A stretch of DNA of 64,000 bases from Candidatus Saccharibacteria bacterium UBA2018 (GCA_002335175.1 DDCA01000001.1:310001-374000), one strand, 5' to 3'; shown: positions 40,834 through 48,261, counted from the first letter of the stretch. Program-made: numbers and translations. The notes: generated by a model from the sequence alone, not told the origin.

Positions 40834-41721
40834 TTACAGAATAGTCTGCAGTTTTTGTTTTAGGCAGCGAATCGTTATGTCGGTATTTTGATCCAGTTGT
40901 TCCACCTCGCCGTCTAACTGGATAAGAGTCGGCCGAATCGTGCGGAGCTTATAGGTCGTTAGCCGCTTTGACTCAGTTAACCCTGCCAGGCTTGCCCTGA
41001 ATAGCAATTTCAGCATGCCAAGCGGCGAGCGATACTCCGTTTCATAAATCTCCATCTTCCCGTCATACTGGCTTGCGTCGTCCGCCAGCTGAATGATTTT
41101 AGACATTTTTGAGATAGTAGCGAATACCAGGCTCGAATACCGGCGGGTTGCTCCGTCAACTTCCAGCCGAACATGTTTGAATGCGAGCAGATGGCGAAAC
41201 ACGTACCATTTTTCATTGAACGAATTTAATTTTTTTACTGTCAGTTCGCGGCCAATTTTTGGTGTGATTCCGAAACCTGCATACGAATGGGCGTAGCGCA
41301 CCCATGGCTTACCATTGACAGCCGAAGTAACCTGTATGATATCGATTGTTTCGATATTAGCATTCTTAATGTTATCAATCGGATCTTCCGAACTCATAGC
41401 TGCGTGATGGTCATTCGCATTTCCCGAAGGCAGCACCGATGTCACCACCACGCCCTTCTTCTTGCCGCCAAGAACACCGTTCACAACTTCGTTATAACCT
41501 CCATCGCCACTCGAAGAAATAATCAGCCACTTACCTTTTTTGCCGGTATAGCTGGCAGCTATTTTTTCGGCGTGTCCACTATACTCGCTTTTGACGAGAG
41601 TAACCGCTTGGTTTGGCATTCGCTCGTTCAATGCTTTGGCAAATTGCTCGGCATTTACCTTACTATTCCCCGTGCTGATGGGATTGTAGATGATAATGAT
41701 TTCATTAAATGCCGCTGACAT
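40834..41721 (-). CDS. Diacylglycerol/lipid kinase family protein
   Basis: 295 residues if it starts at ATG 41721, which has AAAGG 8 nt upstream; ATG 41727 is an alternative. DAGK catalytic features: IIIYNPISTGNSKVN, SSSGDGGYNEVVNGVL (usual GGDGTxxEVxNG) and VLPSGNANDHH. It phosphorylates a lipid or a sphingoid-like base. The start lies inside the end of the mpg gene. Confidence 0.86.
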   Translation of the reverse strand: MSAAFNEIIIIYNPISTGNSKVNAEQFAKALNERMPNQAVTLVKSEYSGHAEKIAASYTGKKGKWLIISSSGDGGYNEVVNGVLGGKKKGVVVTSVLPSGNANDHHAAMSSEDPIDNIKNANIETIDIIQVTSAVNGKPWVRYAHSYAGFGITPKIGRELTVKKLNSFNEKWYVFRHLLAFKHVRLEVDGATRRYSSLVFATISKMSKIIQLADDASQYDGKMEIYETEYRSPLGMLKLLFRASLAGLTESKRLTTYKLRTIRPTLIQLDGEVEQLDQNTDITIRCLKQKLQTIL

Positions 41722-42268
41722 AGTCATTTCCTTTTATATAGTACCGCCATTTCACATCTTTCGCCTTTGATATCCCGATTCTTGTGGTTGTAGCTACCGA
41801 TTCATTAGCTAGCGGAGCCGTGAGGACTAACTCAAAGGGCGGTTGAGCCAAATCATGGCCGTTCATACGCATGTCAATGCCAAGTGCTTGGCATAGCTTG
41901 GCGGGTCCATTAGTCAGTTCGACACCGCCCCGTGGCCGTCGGCGGGCAATTATGTCAGTCCCGGATATTGGCTGGACGGCCCGAATAAGTACGGCAGCTC
42001 CATGGCCCTCTGATCCTACCACCACATTACAGCAATAGTGCATACCGTAGGTGAAGTAGACATACAAATAGCCCGCCTGTCCAAACATTACTTCCGTTCG
42101 CTGCGTGCGACCATTGTAGCTATGGCTCGCTGCATCGGTTTGGTCGTAGGCTTCGGTTTCAACGATGATGACGGCTACGGCCTGGCCATCAAGCTGCCGT
42201 ACTAGCCGGCAGCCAAGCAGTCGTCTGGCCGCTTCGGATGCCGAAAGTTTTGCAAGTTCGGAGTGCAT
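41705..42268 (-). CDS. mpg: DNA-3-methyladenine glycosylase, AAG/Mpg family
   Basis: 187 residues. LGCRLVRQLDGQAVAVIIVETEAYDQTDAASHSYNG carries the catalytic Glu; then YFTYGMHYCCNVVV, VLIRAVQP and LTNGPAKLCQALGI. It removes alkylated and deaminated purines in base excision repair. AAGGG sits very close to ATG. It overlaps the following lipid-kinase gene. Confidence 0.95.
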   Translation of the reverse strand: MHSELAKLSASEAARRLLGCRLVRQLDGQAVAVIIVETEAYDQTDAASHSYNGRTQRTEVMFGQAGYLYVYFTYGMHYCCNVVVGSEGHGAAVLIRAVQPISGTDIIARRRPRGGVELTNGPAKLCQALGIDMRMNGHDLAQPPFELVLTAPLANESVATTTRIGISKAKDVKWRYYIKGNDYVSGI

Positions 42269-42347
42269 TGCCCTTAGCCTAACAACTGCCGATCGTACCC
42301 GCTGTGAAGGATGTTACAATTTTGTGTCGACCAGCCGATACGCGAAA

Positions 42348-42593
42348 TTACTTTTGCTTCGTCATCAATCTCAGGTTCGAGATGTACTGGCGGTAATTCA
42401 TATTAGGAAATTGGCTCATGTAATTCATGTGCTTTTGCACAAACGTCATTCCGTTCGTGTCTAATGTTGAATAAGTGGTTCGGGTATTGTAGTTCTGGTT
42501 CAAAGCCATGTCAGTAAGTTCTTGGCGCAGCTTTAGACCTTCGTCCGATTCGAAAAATGCTTTCGTACTAGTTTTTATAATCGCTTCTTTCGT
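42348..42593 (-). pseudogene. Possible truncated gene or small ORF in a 450-bp gap
   Basis: The minus strand is open for 82 codons with protein-like content, e.g. KAFFESDEGLKLRQELTD and YNTRTTYSTLDTNGMTFVQ. The only ATG (42509) leaves 53 residues, and a TAA precedes the frame at 42594. No promoter or Shine-Dalgarno fits that ATG. It reads like the C-terminal remnant of a larger gene. The rest of the 42269-42720 gap shows nothing I can name. Confidence 0.35.
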
Positions 42594-42720
42594 TTATTGG
42601 TTGGTCTGGGCGCCAAATGGCTAAAAGTACAATCCTAATCTAACACCATTGTACCACATATTGTAAAAGTAACTACATATGTGATAAGCTAAGCAATTAA
42701 CTATCATACGGGAGAGTAAA

Positions 42721-42807
42721 ATGGCAAAGAAGAAAAATCGGCACAGTGCATCAAGAAAACGAGCCTTGAAGAAAAAACTTGGCGGCAACAACCAACGTAA
42801 CGCCTAG
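42721..42807 (+). CDS. 28-aa very basic mini-protein
   Basis: MAKKKNRHSASRKRALKKK then LGGNNQRNA: 12 of 28 residues are Lys or Arg. ATG with GGGAGAG 4 nt upstream and TATCAT (42702-42707) before that. The charge suggests nucleic acid or ribosome binding, as in tiny basic ribosome-associated proteins; no family is recognised. Its TAG and the TAG of the convergent gene share the palindrome CCTAGCTAGG (42803-42812). Confidence 0.6.
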   Translation: MAKKKNRHSASRKRALKKKLGGNNQRNA

Positions 42808-43962
42808 CTAGGTTGGATTAGGGGTCGACTTGCCGTTTATGAATGCTTGAAGCCGGGCGCCTTCAAGCGGCGTCCCTAGCCCGCTCGGGCCGCTATTCCA
42901 AACAAGTGCCCATTTAAACAGCGTGTCAGCCTTAACAACATTCATGACATTTGTGATGGACGACGCAGTAAAACCATTGAACTCCCCGATTCCAAGCGCA
43001 CTAACTCCGCCCGTTCGCCGCGCCCAGGCTGCCAGCCGGCTCGCTTTCACGCTGCCGTCTTCAACCAGCTGGTCATCCTGGTAGGTATCGGCACCAATAA
43101 AGTCGCAAACATTCTTTAGTGAACTCGGTATCCACTGCGCGATTTCCGAATCTGAATATCCCTGGTTCTGAGCTGACCACCACCACCCATTGGCAATAAT
43201 TCCAACCGACGCCTGGCTTGCCGTACCGAGTATGGGTAGCGCGTGAAGCTGCATAGCCACAAAGTCACTGGCCGTTCCATCACCGGCAGGTTCGTGATGG
43301 ATAACGAGATATTTTTTACCAGGAATTGCGTTGAGCCGTGACACCAGTGATTGCAGCTCTCCATCAGCTGCGCCAGCAGCCACCTGGGCCCAAGAATAAC
43401 TGCCTGTTTTCCAGGAAATAACCGGTGTCATACCGGCATTAATCGTTTCGCTCACCTTTGTAAGGCTGTCGCCAAACTCCTGATAAAAAATCCGCCTAAA
43501 ATTGATGTTCGAGGCGCCTACTTCAGACAACCGCTGGTTCCATAAATTTGTGGGCGCAGACATGCCAAACTTTTCATGTGCCGTCGAACTCGGTGTCGTG
43601 GGTGTCGCACTCCCTCCATTCGACTGCCCCGAAGACCCACCAGAACTGGTACCTCCAGAAGATGAGCTACTCGATGACGCCGGCTTTTTCCCAGTCGATG
43701 AGGTAGATTTCTTGCCTTCAGATGTGGTACCTTTTTTACCGCCTGAAGTGGCCGAATCTTCAGCAATTTGTGTGCTCTGCTCTGTTTTATCTGGAATATT
43801 GCCCCCACCAATCGCCGGCACTAATGACTTACTAATGAATTGGAAATTGTGCTCGAGGTATGCGCCTACACTACCGAATGATAAAACCGATACAAGAACG
43901 GCAATTTTTACCGCCTTGTTCGTTCGGTTATAAAGGCCTTGGAGCCAATGGAGAATTTTCAA
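42808..43962 (-). CDS. Membrane-anchored GH26-like glycoside hydrolase
   Basis: 384 residues from a TTG. Short cytosolic start, signal-anchor helix (about 17-34), a Ser/Gly/Thr/Lys linker (about 60-125), then a beta/alpha barrel resembling GH26 mannanase-type enzymes: FRRIFYQEFGDS, YLVIHHEPAGDG (probable acid/base Glu) and ALGIGEFNGFTA (probable nucleophile Glu). It would act on a glycan outside the cell. TTGACA-17-TACTAT promoter about 40 nt upstream. Substrate unknown. Confidence 0.75.
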   Translation of the reverse strand: MKILHWLQGLYNRTNKAVKIAVLVSVLSFGSVGAYLEHNFQFISKSLVPAIGGGNIPDKTEQSTQIAEDSATSGGKKGTTSEGKKSTSSTGKKPASSSSSSSGGTSSGGSSGQSNGGSATPTTPSSTAHEKFGMSAPTNLWNQRLSEVGASNINFRRIFYQEFGDSLTKVSETINAGMTPVISWKTGSYSWAQVAAGAADGELQSLVSRLNAIPGKKYLVIHHEPAGDGTASDFVAMQLHALPILGTASQASVGIIANGWWWSAQNQGYSDSEIAQWIPSSLKNVCDFIGADTYQDDQLVEDGSVKASRLAAWARRTGGVSALGIGEFNGFTASSITNVMNVVKADTLFKWALVWNSGPSGLGTPLEGARLQAFINGKSTPNPT

Positions 43963-44001
43963 GACTTTGATTCTTTTTGTTTTAGCTTTGTTGCTACTGT
44001 A

Positions 44002-44030
44002 ATAGTAGTCGTTCGCTTTACGTTTGTCAA
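44002..44030 (-). promoter_or_regulatory. Promoter of the GH26-like gene
   Basis: Minus strand TTGACA (44025-44030), 17-bp spacer, TACTAT (44002-44007), with a leader of about 35 nt to the TTG start. Confidence 0.7.
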
Positions 44031-44090
44031 AGATAGTGTTATCGAATTTGTTTTTAGGACGGGGGGTTCGGATTCTAAATCCTAGTTACG

Positions 44091-44120
44091 AAAAAAGCCG
44101 AGCAGATGCTCAACTTTTTT
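44091..44120 (-). terminator. Terminator downstream of tRNA-Gln
   Basis: GAGC-ATCT-GCTC hairpin flanked by AAAAAAG and GCTTTTTT on the minus strand, 2 nt past the tRNA CCA end. Confidence 0.75.
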
Positions 44121-44122
44121 CG

Positions 44123-44196
44123 TGGCTGGGGATGAGGGATTCGAACCCCCGATCATGGGACCAGAACCCACTGCCTTACCGCTTGGCTAATCCCCA
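44123..44196 (-). tRNA. tRNA-Gln (anticodon CTG)
   Basis: A complete cloverleaf with encoded CCA. Acceptor TGGGGAT/ATCCCCA with discriminator G, D-arm GCCAAGCGGTAAGGC, anticodon stem GTGGG/CCCAT with loop TTCTGGT (CUG), T-arm GGGGGTTCGAATCCCTC. It reads CAG codons. With gatCAB nearby it may be charged as Glu-tRNA first and then amidated. A terminator follows at once. The surrounding 43963-44367 stretch holds no convincing protein gene. Confidence 0.95.
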
Positions 44197-44367
44197 TTAG
44201 GAATGGAATGAACTAATGGGGATTACCACTGGCATATTTCTGTCAAATGTTTCATTAGTACAGAATCTAGCGAAATGTTGGAACAACTATGTTGGTCTAA
44301 CATTGAGCATTTATCCCCAATATCTGGCTGCTACAGTGATAAATTGTAGCAAATCTTACGCTTTACC

Positions 44368-44823
44368 TCAAGAAGATGACACCGGTCGGCTATTGGAATA
44401 CGTAATATACATTGTCAATACGGCAAGAACCATACTCCACAGTACGGCTAGCACACCGCCGGGTAAATCAAATGTCGTACTAAATAAGGCGCTGTTGGCA
44501 GCGTGAGCCGATGTAAGTGACGTAAACAGCCAGAACAGCGCAACAACTAGTCCAAACAATTGGCTGATTACCCGCATCAAACGGCTCAGCTTCATTTCCA
44601 AAAGATATGGCAGCGAAAAAAGCTCGACAATCACCAAAAGTGCCGCAGAAATGACTGAAAGCGGCTGGTCTGAAAATGGCAAAATCGTTGTGAGTACGGA
44701 AGCAAAATCTTCGTAGCTATACAATTGAGTAAGCAGCATCAGCAGCAGCATTCCCGCGCCGATAAGCGCGCAGACCCGTACTGACCTGGAGACGTGTGGT
44801 TGAATGGTGGACTCGACTGGCAT
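44368..44823 (-). CDS. Hypothetical membrane protein, four helices
   Basis: 151 residues from ATG 44823. Hydrophobic helices near 21-36, 52-74, 83-106 and 125-144 (VCALIGAGMLLLMLL, VISAALLVIVELFSLPYLL). No known family. TATAAT lies 6 nt before this ATG; the longer frame to 44874 would run through the promoter. Confidence 0.65.
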   Translation of the reverse strand: MPVESTIQPHVSRSVRVCALIGAGMLLLMLLTQLYSYEDFASVLTTILPFSDQPLSVISAALLVIVELFSLPYLLEMKLSRLMRVISQLFGLVVALFWLFTSLTSAHAANSALFSTTFDLPGGVLAVLWSMVLAVLTMYITYSNSRPVSSS

Positions 44824-44829
44824 AGTTTC

Positions 44830-44835
44830 ATTATA
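44830..44835 (-). promoter_or_regulatory. -10 box of the membrane gene at 44823, leaderless
   Basis: TATAAT on the minus strand with 6 nt to the ATG. Confidence 0.62.
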
Positions 44836-44980
44836 GGGTGCAGTCCGGTTTATAAATGTTGTTATTTTCATCATTATGCTTGCGCTTTTTTCTTGTAACC
44901 GCTAAAGTGATGACCAGCGACTCATGCAAAAATAAAAACTCCAAAAAAAATGTGTGCGTGTTCGCTCTACGACATCCACC

Positions 44981-45068
44981 ACAACAAGCACGAGAGGACT
45001 CATAACGAGTCCTCTTTGCTTTCTCGTGCTTGTTGTGACGAATTTAAACTGGAGGGGCTTACCCCTCC
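44981..45068. repeat. Nested inverted repeats downstream of trmD
   Basis: Outer 15-bp perfect repeat ACAACAAGCACGAGA (44981-44995) with its complement at 45022-45036. Inside it is a 9-bp repeat (44993-45001 / 45007-45015). Next to it is a 7-bp perfect hairpin, GGAGGGG/CCCCTCC (45051-45068). The GGAGGGG hairpin could terminate trmD; the nested structure could be a structured RNA or a cruciform. The rest of 44875-45099 looks empty. Confidence 0.6.
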
Positions 45069-45099
45069 AAACCACCCCCGAACCTTTGGTTTGCTCGGC

Positions 45100-45759
45100 T
45101 TATGCCTCGTTTGACTTCGTAGAGTTTTCAGCGCGCCAAGTGGCTATTTCGCCATGGTGGCCGCTTAGCAGTACATTGGGAACTTTCATGCCACGGAATT
45201 CCTCGGGCCGGGTGTACTGCGGATATTCCAGCGTTTCGCCATCGGAGAAACTTTCTATTTCGGCACTCGACTCACCCCCAAGCACTCCTGGGATTAACCG
45301 GACAATGCTGTCAATAATCGTCATTGCCGGCAACTCTCCGCCAGTTAGTACGTAATCTCCCACGCTTAGCTCGGCGTCTACTAATGTCACGATTCGTTCA
45401 TCGTACCCTTCGTAACGACCACATATAAATATGTAGCCCGCGTCACTATCTGCATAAGACTGCGCTAAAGCCTGCTTCCAGCGCTCCCCGCGTGGTGTCA
45501 TCAATAGAACCTTTGCGGACGGGTCGATTGACTTCGCATGCTCCACAGCCGCGAACATCGGCTCGGGCTTTAGCAACATGCCATCGCCCCCGCCATACGG
45601 CGTGTCGTCGACTTGCTTGCGCGGGCCCAGCCCGAACTGCCGAAGATCGATGGTTGACAGTTCGACTAATTCACCATTCTGCGCCTTCCACATCATGGAC
45701 GACCCAAACACGCCCGTGAACATGTCGGGGAAAAGGGTTATGACTTGAAACTTTCTCAT
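45100..45759 (-). CDS. trmD: tRNA (guanine-N1-)-methyltransferase
   Basis: 219 residues. FQVITLFPDMFTGVF, RQFGLGPRKQVDDTPYGGGDGMLLKPEP, YIFICGRYEGYDERIV and LSVGDYVLTGGELPAMTIIDSIVRLIPGVLGGESS are hallmark TrmD sequences. It makes m1G37 in tRNA and prevents frameshifting. TATAAT lies 8 nt before ATG. In many bacteria it sits between rimM and rplS; neither is adjacent here. Confidence 0.97.
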   Translation of the reverse strand: MRKFQVITLFPDMFTGVFGSSMMWKAQNGELVELSTIDLRQFGLGPRKQVDDTPYGGGDGMLLKPEPMFAAVEHAKSIDPSAKVLLMTPRGERWKQALAQSYADSDAGYIFICGRYEGYDERIVTLVDAELSVGDYVLTGGELPAMTIIDSIVRLIPGVLGGESSAEIESFSDGETLEYPQYTRPEEFRGMKVPNVLLSGHHGEIATWRAENSTKSNEA

Positions 45760-45767
45760 CTCGACTA

Positions 45768-45773
45768 ATTATA
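45768..45773 (-). promoter_or_regulatory. -10 box of trmD, leaderless
   Basis: TATAAT on the minus strand, 8 nt before the trmD ATG. The T-tract of the upstream hairpin (45776-45781) abuts it. Confidence 0.66.
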
Positions 45774-45775
45774 AA

Positions 45776-45890
45776 CTAAAAACTGCCCTTCTTTGGGCAG
45801 TCGTTAGCACATATAAGGCTCTCAAACCTGTTGTTGGTTTGCTCGCAATTGAGCAGCGTATGTTTGTTTCTCGCAGTTCGATTGAACTAG
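45776..45890 (-). ncRNA. Putative small structured RNA between khpA and trmD
   Basis: A promoter and a terminator bracket about 113 nt without an ORF. TTGTTT and TGC-TATAAT drive it; the end is ACTGCCC/GGGCAGT followed by TTTTTAG. Inside, AGTTC-AATC-GAACT and GCTC-AATTGC-GAGC can form hairpins. No match to SRP, 6S, tmRNA or RNase P motifs that I can see. It fills the place where rimM is often found. It could also be a long untranslated tail or attenuator. Confidence 0.45.
45782..45801 (-). terminator. Terminator upstream of the trmD promoter
   Basis: A 7-bp stem ACTGCCC/GGGCAGT with a 6-nt loop, then TTTTTAG on the minus strand. Confidence 0.75.
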
Positions 45891-45895
45891 TGGTT

Positions 45896-45925
45896 ATTAT
45901 AGCATGACGAAGTGAGCCTAAACAA
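45896..45925 (-). promoter_or_regulatory. Promoter of the putative small RNA
   Basis: TTGTTT (45920-45925), 18-bp spacer, TATAAT (45896-45901) preceded by TGC. No start codon follows at leaderless distance. Confidence 0.6.
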
Positions 45926-45987
45926 GAAGTTATTTGATAACTTTTTGCTATTCTGAGCGAGGCTGTGCTTCAACTGTGGACAAGCAG

Positions 45988-46401
45988 TTATATATCAAGG
46001 TCATCGAGCTCGGCAAGCTCTTTTCGCGACTTTTTGGCGTAATCGGATGATTCGTCTTCGTCGTTATTTACCACATCATCAGCAGGGCTATCCACTGGCT
46101 GCTCTTCAGATGGTTCGGGCGCCACGGATTCCGACGTATAGTTTTCACGGTCTTCGTCATTATTAACAATTTTCAAGTTATAACGGGCGTCGTTCTTGGT
46201 GCCAAGTGCTCGCAGTAATGTACGCAGGCTTTGAGCGGTCATACCGCGCTTGCCGATGACACGGCCCAGGTCGTCCGGGTTTACGGTAAGAGTCAAAAGT
46301 ACGCCCTTCTCGTCGATAATCCGTTCGATGACAACGTCATCCGGATGTCCTACAAGTGATTTTACGATGTACTCTACGAACTGCTGGTCGATTGTTGACA
46401 T
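45988..46401 (-). CDS. khpA: KhpA-type KH domain RNA-binding protein with acidic tail
   Basis: 137 residues from ATG 46401. A short KH domain, VEYIVKSLVGHPDDVV then LGRVIGKRGMTAQSLRTLLRAL (GxxG loop GKRG). The last 55 residues are acidic and probably disordered. KhpA binds small RNAs and mRNAs in Gram-positive bacteria, which makes the neighbouring putative RNA interesting. GGGGGAG precedes ATG. An AAGTTAT/ATAACTT hairpin at about 45927-45946 may end the message. Confidence 0.9.
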   Translation of the reverse strand: MSTIDQQFVEYIVKSLVGHPDDVVIERIIDEKGVLLTLTVNPDDLGRVIGKRGMTAQSLRTLLRALGTKNDARYNLKIVNNDEDRENYTSESVAPEPSEEQPVDSPADDVVNNDEDESSDYAKKSRKELAELDDLDI

Positions 46402-46441
46402 GGTCTCTCCCCCGGTCTGGCCTGAACGCTTCTGTATTTCT

Positions 46442-46447
46442 AGTATA
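46442..46447 (-). promoter_or_regulatory. Extended -10 promoter of khpA
   Basis: TGC-TATACT on the minus strand, about 40 nt upstream of the khpA ATG, just after the pilin stop codon. Confidence 0.6.
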
Positions 46448-46454
46448 GCATGAG

Positions 46455-46952
46455 CTATACGTTCGATAGCCACCCGCTAGCAGTTGAATGAACCCAAACG
46501 GTCGTGGCTGATGCCACCCCTACATCCGTGCAGTTATTTGCCGGTGTCGCATTCGGGAAGGTCCCGGCAGTATAGGTTTTTACGCGCTCGTCATTTAGCA
46601 CATAGTATGTTGTTCCGCTGCTGCTCTTGCCGAGCAGCGCCATCGTTTGGCCGCCACTACTGGCAACACAGTACAGTACTGCATTTCCGCTCGTCATATA
46701 ACTGGCCTTGGTAAACTTTACCGCCGTAAGTGTAGTCAGAGCTGCCGAGTTAGCAGGATAAACGGCGTTGTCTGAGTAATACACGTTAATTGCTTCTGCA
46801 AACTTCGTTAGGTCTGTCTGAACGTTCGTATTGTTCGCTCGCTGCTTGTACCCGTTGTATTGGGTAATTGCCACCGAGCTCAAAATAATAAGCACTGCAA
46901 TTACGATAAGCAGCTCAACGATTGTAAATGCGGCTAAAAAACGCTCACGCAT
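46455..46952 (-). CDS. Type IV pilin-like protein
   Basis: 165 residues from ATG 46952. Prepilin leader MRERFLAA followed by FTIVELLIVIAVLIILSSVAI: cleavage would fall between Ala and Phe instead of the usual Gly-Phe, with Glu at +5 intact. The helix YNGYKQRANNTNVQTDLTKF and a C-terminal two-Cys globular part follow (LYCVASSG, NNCTDVG). It is the likely substrate for PilB at 4-5.6 kb. TGC-TACAAT lies 6 nt before the ATG, inside the rpsP terminator hairpin. Confidence 0.9.
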   Translation of the reverse strand: MRERFLAAFTIVELLIVIAVLIILSSVAITQYNGYKQRANNTNVQTDLTKFAEAINVYYSDNAVYPANSAALTTLTAVKFTKASYMTSGNAVLYCVASSGGQTMALLGKSSSGTTYYVLNDERVKTYTAGTFPNATPANNCTDVGVASATTVWVHSTASGWLSNV

Positions 46953-46977
46953 ACAGGTATTGTAGCATGAGCGTTTT
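46934..46977 (-). terminator. rpsP terminator hairpin that contains the pilin promoter and start codon
   Basis: Arms 46938-46950 and 46965-46977 (AAAACGCTCATGC against GCGTGAGCGTTTT, one G-U pair) with a 14-nt loop, then TTTA. The loop holds the TACAAT box and the pilin ATG; the 3' arm is pilin codons 2-5. Confidence 0.65.
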
Positions 46978-46995
46978 GGTGTAATGACGTACGGA

Positions 46996-47460
46996 CTACT
47001 TGGATTCGTCGGCTTCGCCTGTCGCTTCAGCGGCTGGCTCTTCGACTGGCTCTTCAGCAGGAGCTTCCTCTGCGGTTTCAACTTCCGCAGCTTCGGTTGC
47101 CGGCTCTTCGGCTGGAACCTCAGGAGCTTCTTCGGCCGCTTCTTTAGGCTGATTCTTGCGCAGCTTATCAACGTTTTTGATTGACTTTTGCTTGTCAGAT
47201 ACAGGTTCGGCGACCCAACGCGGCAGCTTAACGCCGGCATCTTTAAGTAATTTTACGACACGTGGAGTTGGCTGTGCGCCATTGTCGAGATATTTTTGGG
47301 CCAGTTCAGCCTGGACACTTGCCTCTTTGGTGTGAGGATTGTAACTTCCGACATAAGCAACCACACGGCCACTCGATGGGTGGCGCTGGGCTTCTTGGAC
47401 AGCCAGGCGATACACAGGGTAGCCTTTACGGCCGACTCGTTGCAACCTTATTGCGAGCAT
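46996..47460 (-). CDS. rpsP: 30S ribosomal protein S16 with acidic tail
   Basis: 154 residues; the usual length is about 80-90. Core: AIRLQRVGRKGYPVYRLAVQEAQRHPSSGRVVAYVGSYNP, then KYLDNGAQPTPRVVKLLKDAGV. The last 60 residues are Glu/Ala/Pro repeats (EEAPEVPAEEPATEAAE), acidic where most ribosomal tails are basic. AAAGGAAG lies about 10 nt before ATG, with TATAAC upstream: a leadered gene. Confidence 0.97.
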   Translation of the reverse strand: MLAIRLQRVGRKGYPVYRLAVQEAQRHPSSGRVVAYVGSYNPHTKEASVQAELAQKYLDNGAQPTPRVVKLLKDAGVKLPRWVAEPVSDKQKSIKNVDKLRKNQPKEAAEEAPEVPAEEPATEAAEVETAEEAPAEEPVEEPAAEATGEADESK

Positions 47461-47538
47461 AAAAATAAAACTTCCTTTAAATCGTTATACGTTTGCTATT
47501 TCTACTTCGACCAATTTTACGCTATAACTGCGGTTTCG

Positions 47539-48261
47539 TCAATCTGTTGCGTCAGTATCGGCTTTGTATCGCAGCAGGGCAGCCCGGGCAGCATCTTGCT
47601 GGGCAATCTGCTTTGAGTGCCCGCTTCCTTTACCCATAAGCTTGCGCCCGACGTATACGCCAAGCGTAAATATCTTGTCGTGGTCGGGGCCAACTTCTTC
47701 AAGGACTTTGTACTGGGGCGTTGCGCCATCTATGCGCTGTGAAACCTCTTGTAGATGCGACTTCGGATCGCGCCAGCTGCCTTCTTCTAAGATTGCTTCA
47801 AGCTTGCTGGTAATATGCTTCTTTATAAATTTCTCGGCGTCAGCATAACCGCGCTCCAAGTAGATCGCTCCAATGACAGCTTCGAAGGCATTCGCTAAAA
47901 TCTGCTGCCGGGCCCGGTCGCTGCCGTGCTTTTCGCCGCGGCTCATCCGCAGTAATGGTTCGTAACCGAGTTTGTCACCTGCGGCTCCAATACTTTCGGT
48001 CCGCACGAGCGCAGCCCGCCAACTGGTCAGCGTACCTTCTGGCTCGCGGTAATTGTTATATAAAAAGTCTGTTACGGCCAGTTCCAGCACAGCATCACCA
48101 AGAAATTCAAGCCGCTCGTTATGTTCAGATACACTTTTTTTGTGCTCGTTAACATAACTACGATGCGTCAGAGCAGTAATTAAAAGCTGGATGTCCTTGA
48201 ACTCAAAACCAAGTTCGGTTCGAGCAAATTCCTGATATGGTGCTACCGCCATGCCAGTCAT
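47539..48261 (-). CDS. rnc: Ribonuclease III
   Basis: 240 residues. Signature HNERLEFLGDAVLELAVTDFLY with catalytic Asp/Glu, ANAFEAVIGAIYLERG, and a C-terminal dsRBD (DPKSHLQEVSQRIDG, GSGHSKQIAQQDAARAAL). It cuts double-stranded RNA in rRNA maturation. GGAGG lies 5 nt before the ATG. Confidence 0.97.
   Translation of the reverse strand: MTGMAVAPYQEFARTELGFEFKDIQLLITALTHRSYVNEHKKSVSEHNERLEFLGDAVLELAVTDFLYNNYREPEGTLTSWRAALVRTESIGAAGDKLGYEPLLRMSRGEKHGSDRARQQILANAFEAVIGAIYLERGYADAEKFIKKHITSKLEAILEEGSWRDPKSHLQEVSQRIDGATPQYKVLEEVGPDHDKIFTLGVYVGRKLMGKGSGHSKQIAQQDAARAALLRYKADTDATD

Noticed and set aside
44216..44506. A 96-aa plus-strand open frame next to tRNA-Gln
   Set aside because: It overlaps the membrane gene at 44368-44823 by half, and has no promoter, ribosome site or recognisable motif. 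It also begins in sequence duplicating the tRNA edge.
45776..45890. SRP RNA, 6S RNA, tmRNA or RNase P RNA at the putative small RNA locus
   Set aside because: The length and the visible hairpins do not fit, and the conserved loops of these RNAs are absent.
46455..47240. A 261-aa version of the pilin
   Set aside because: The extra 96 residues run antisense-like through rpsP in another frame. The prepilin leader and the -10 box fix the start at 46952.
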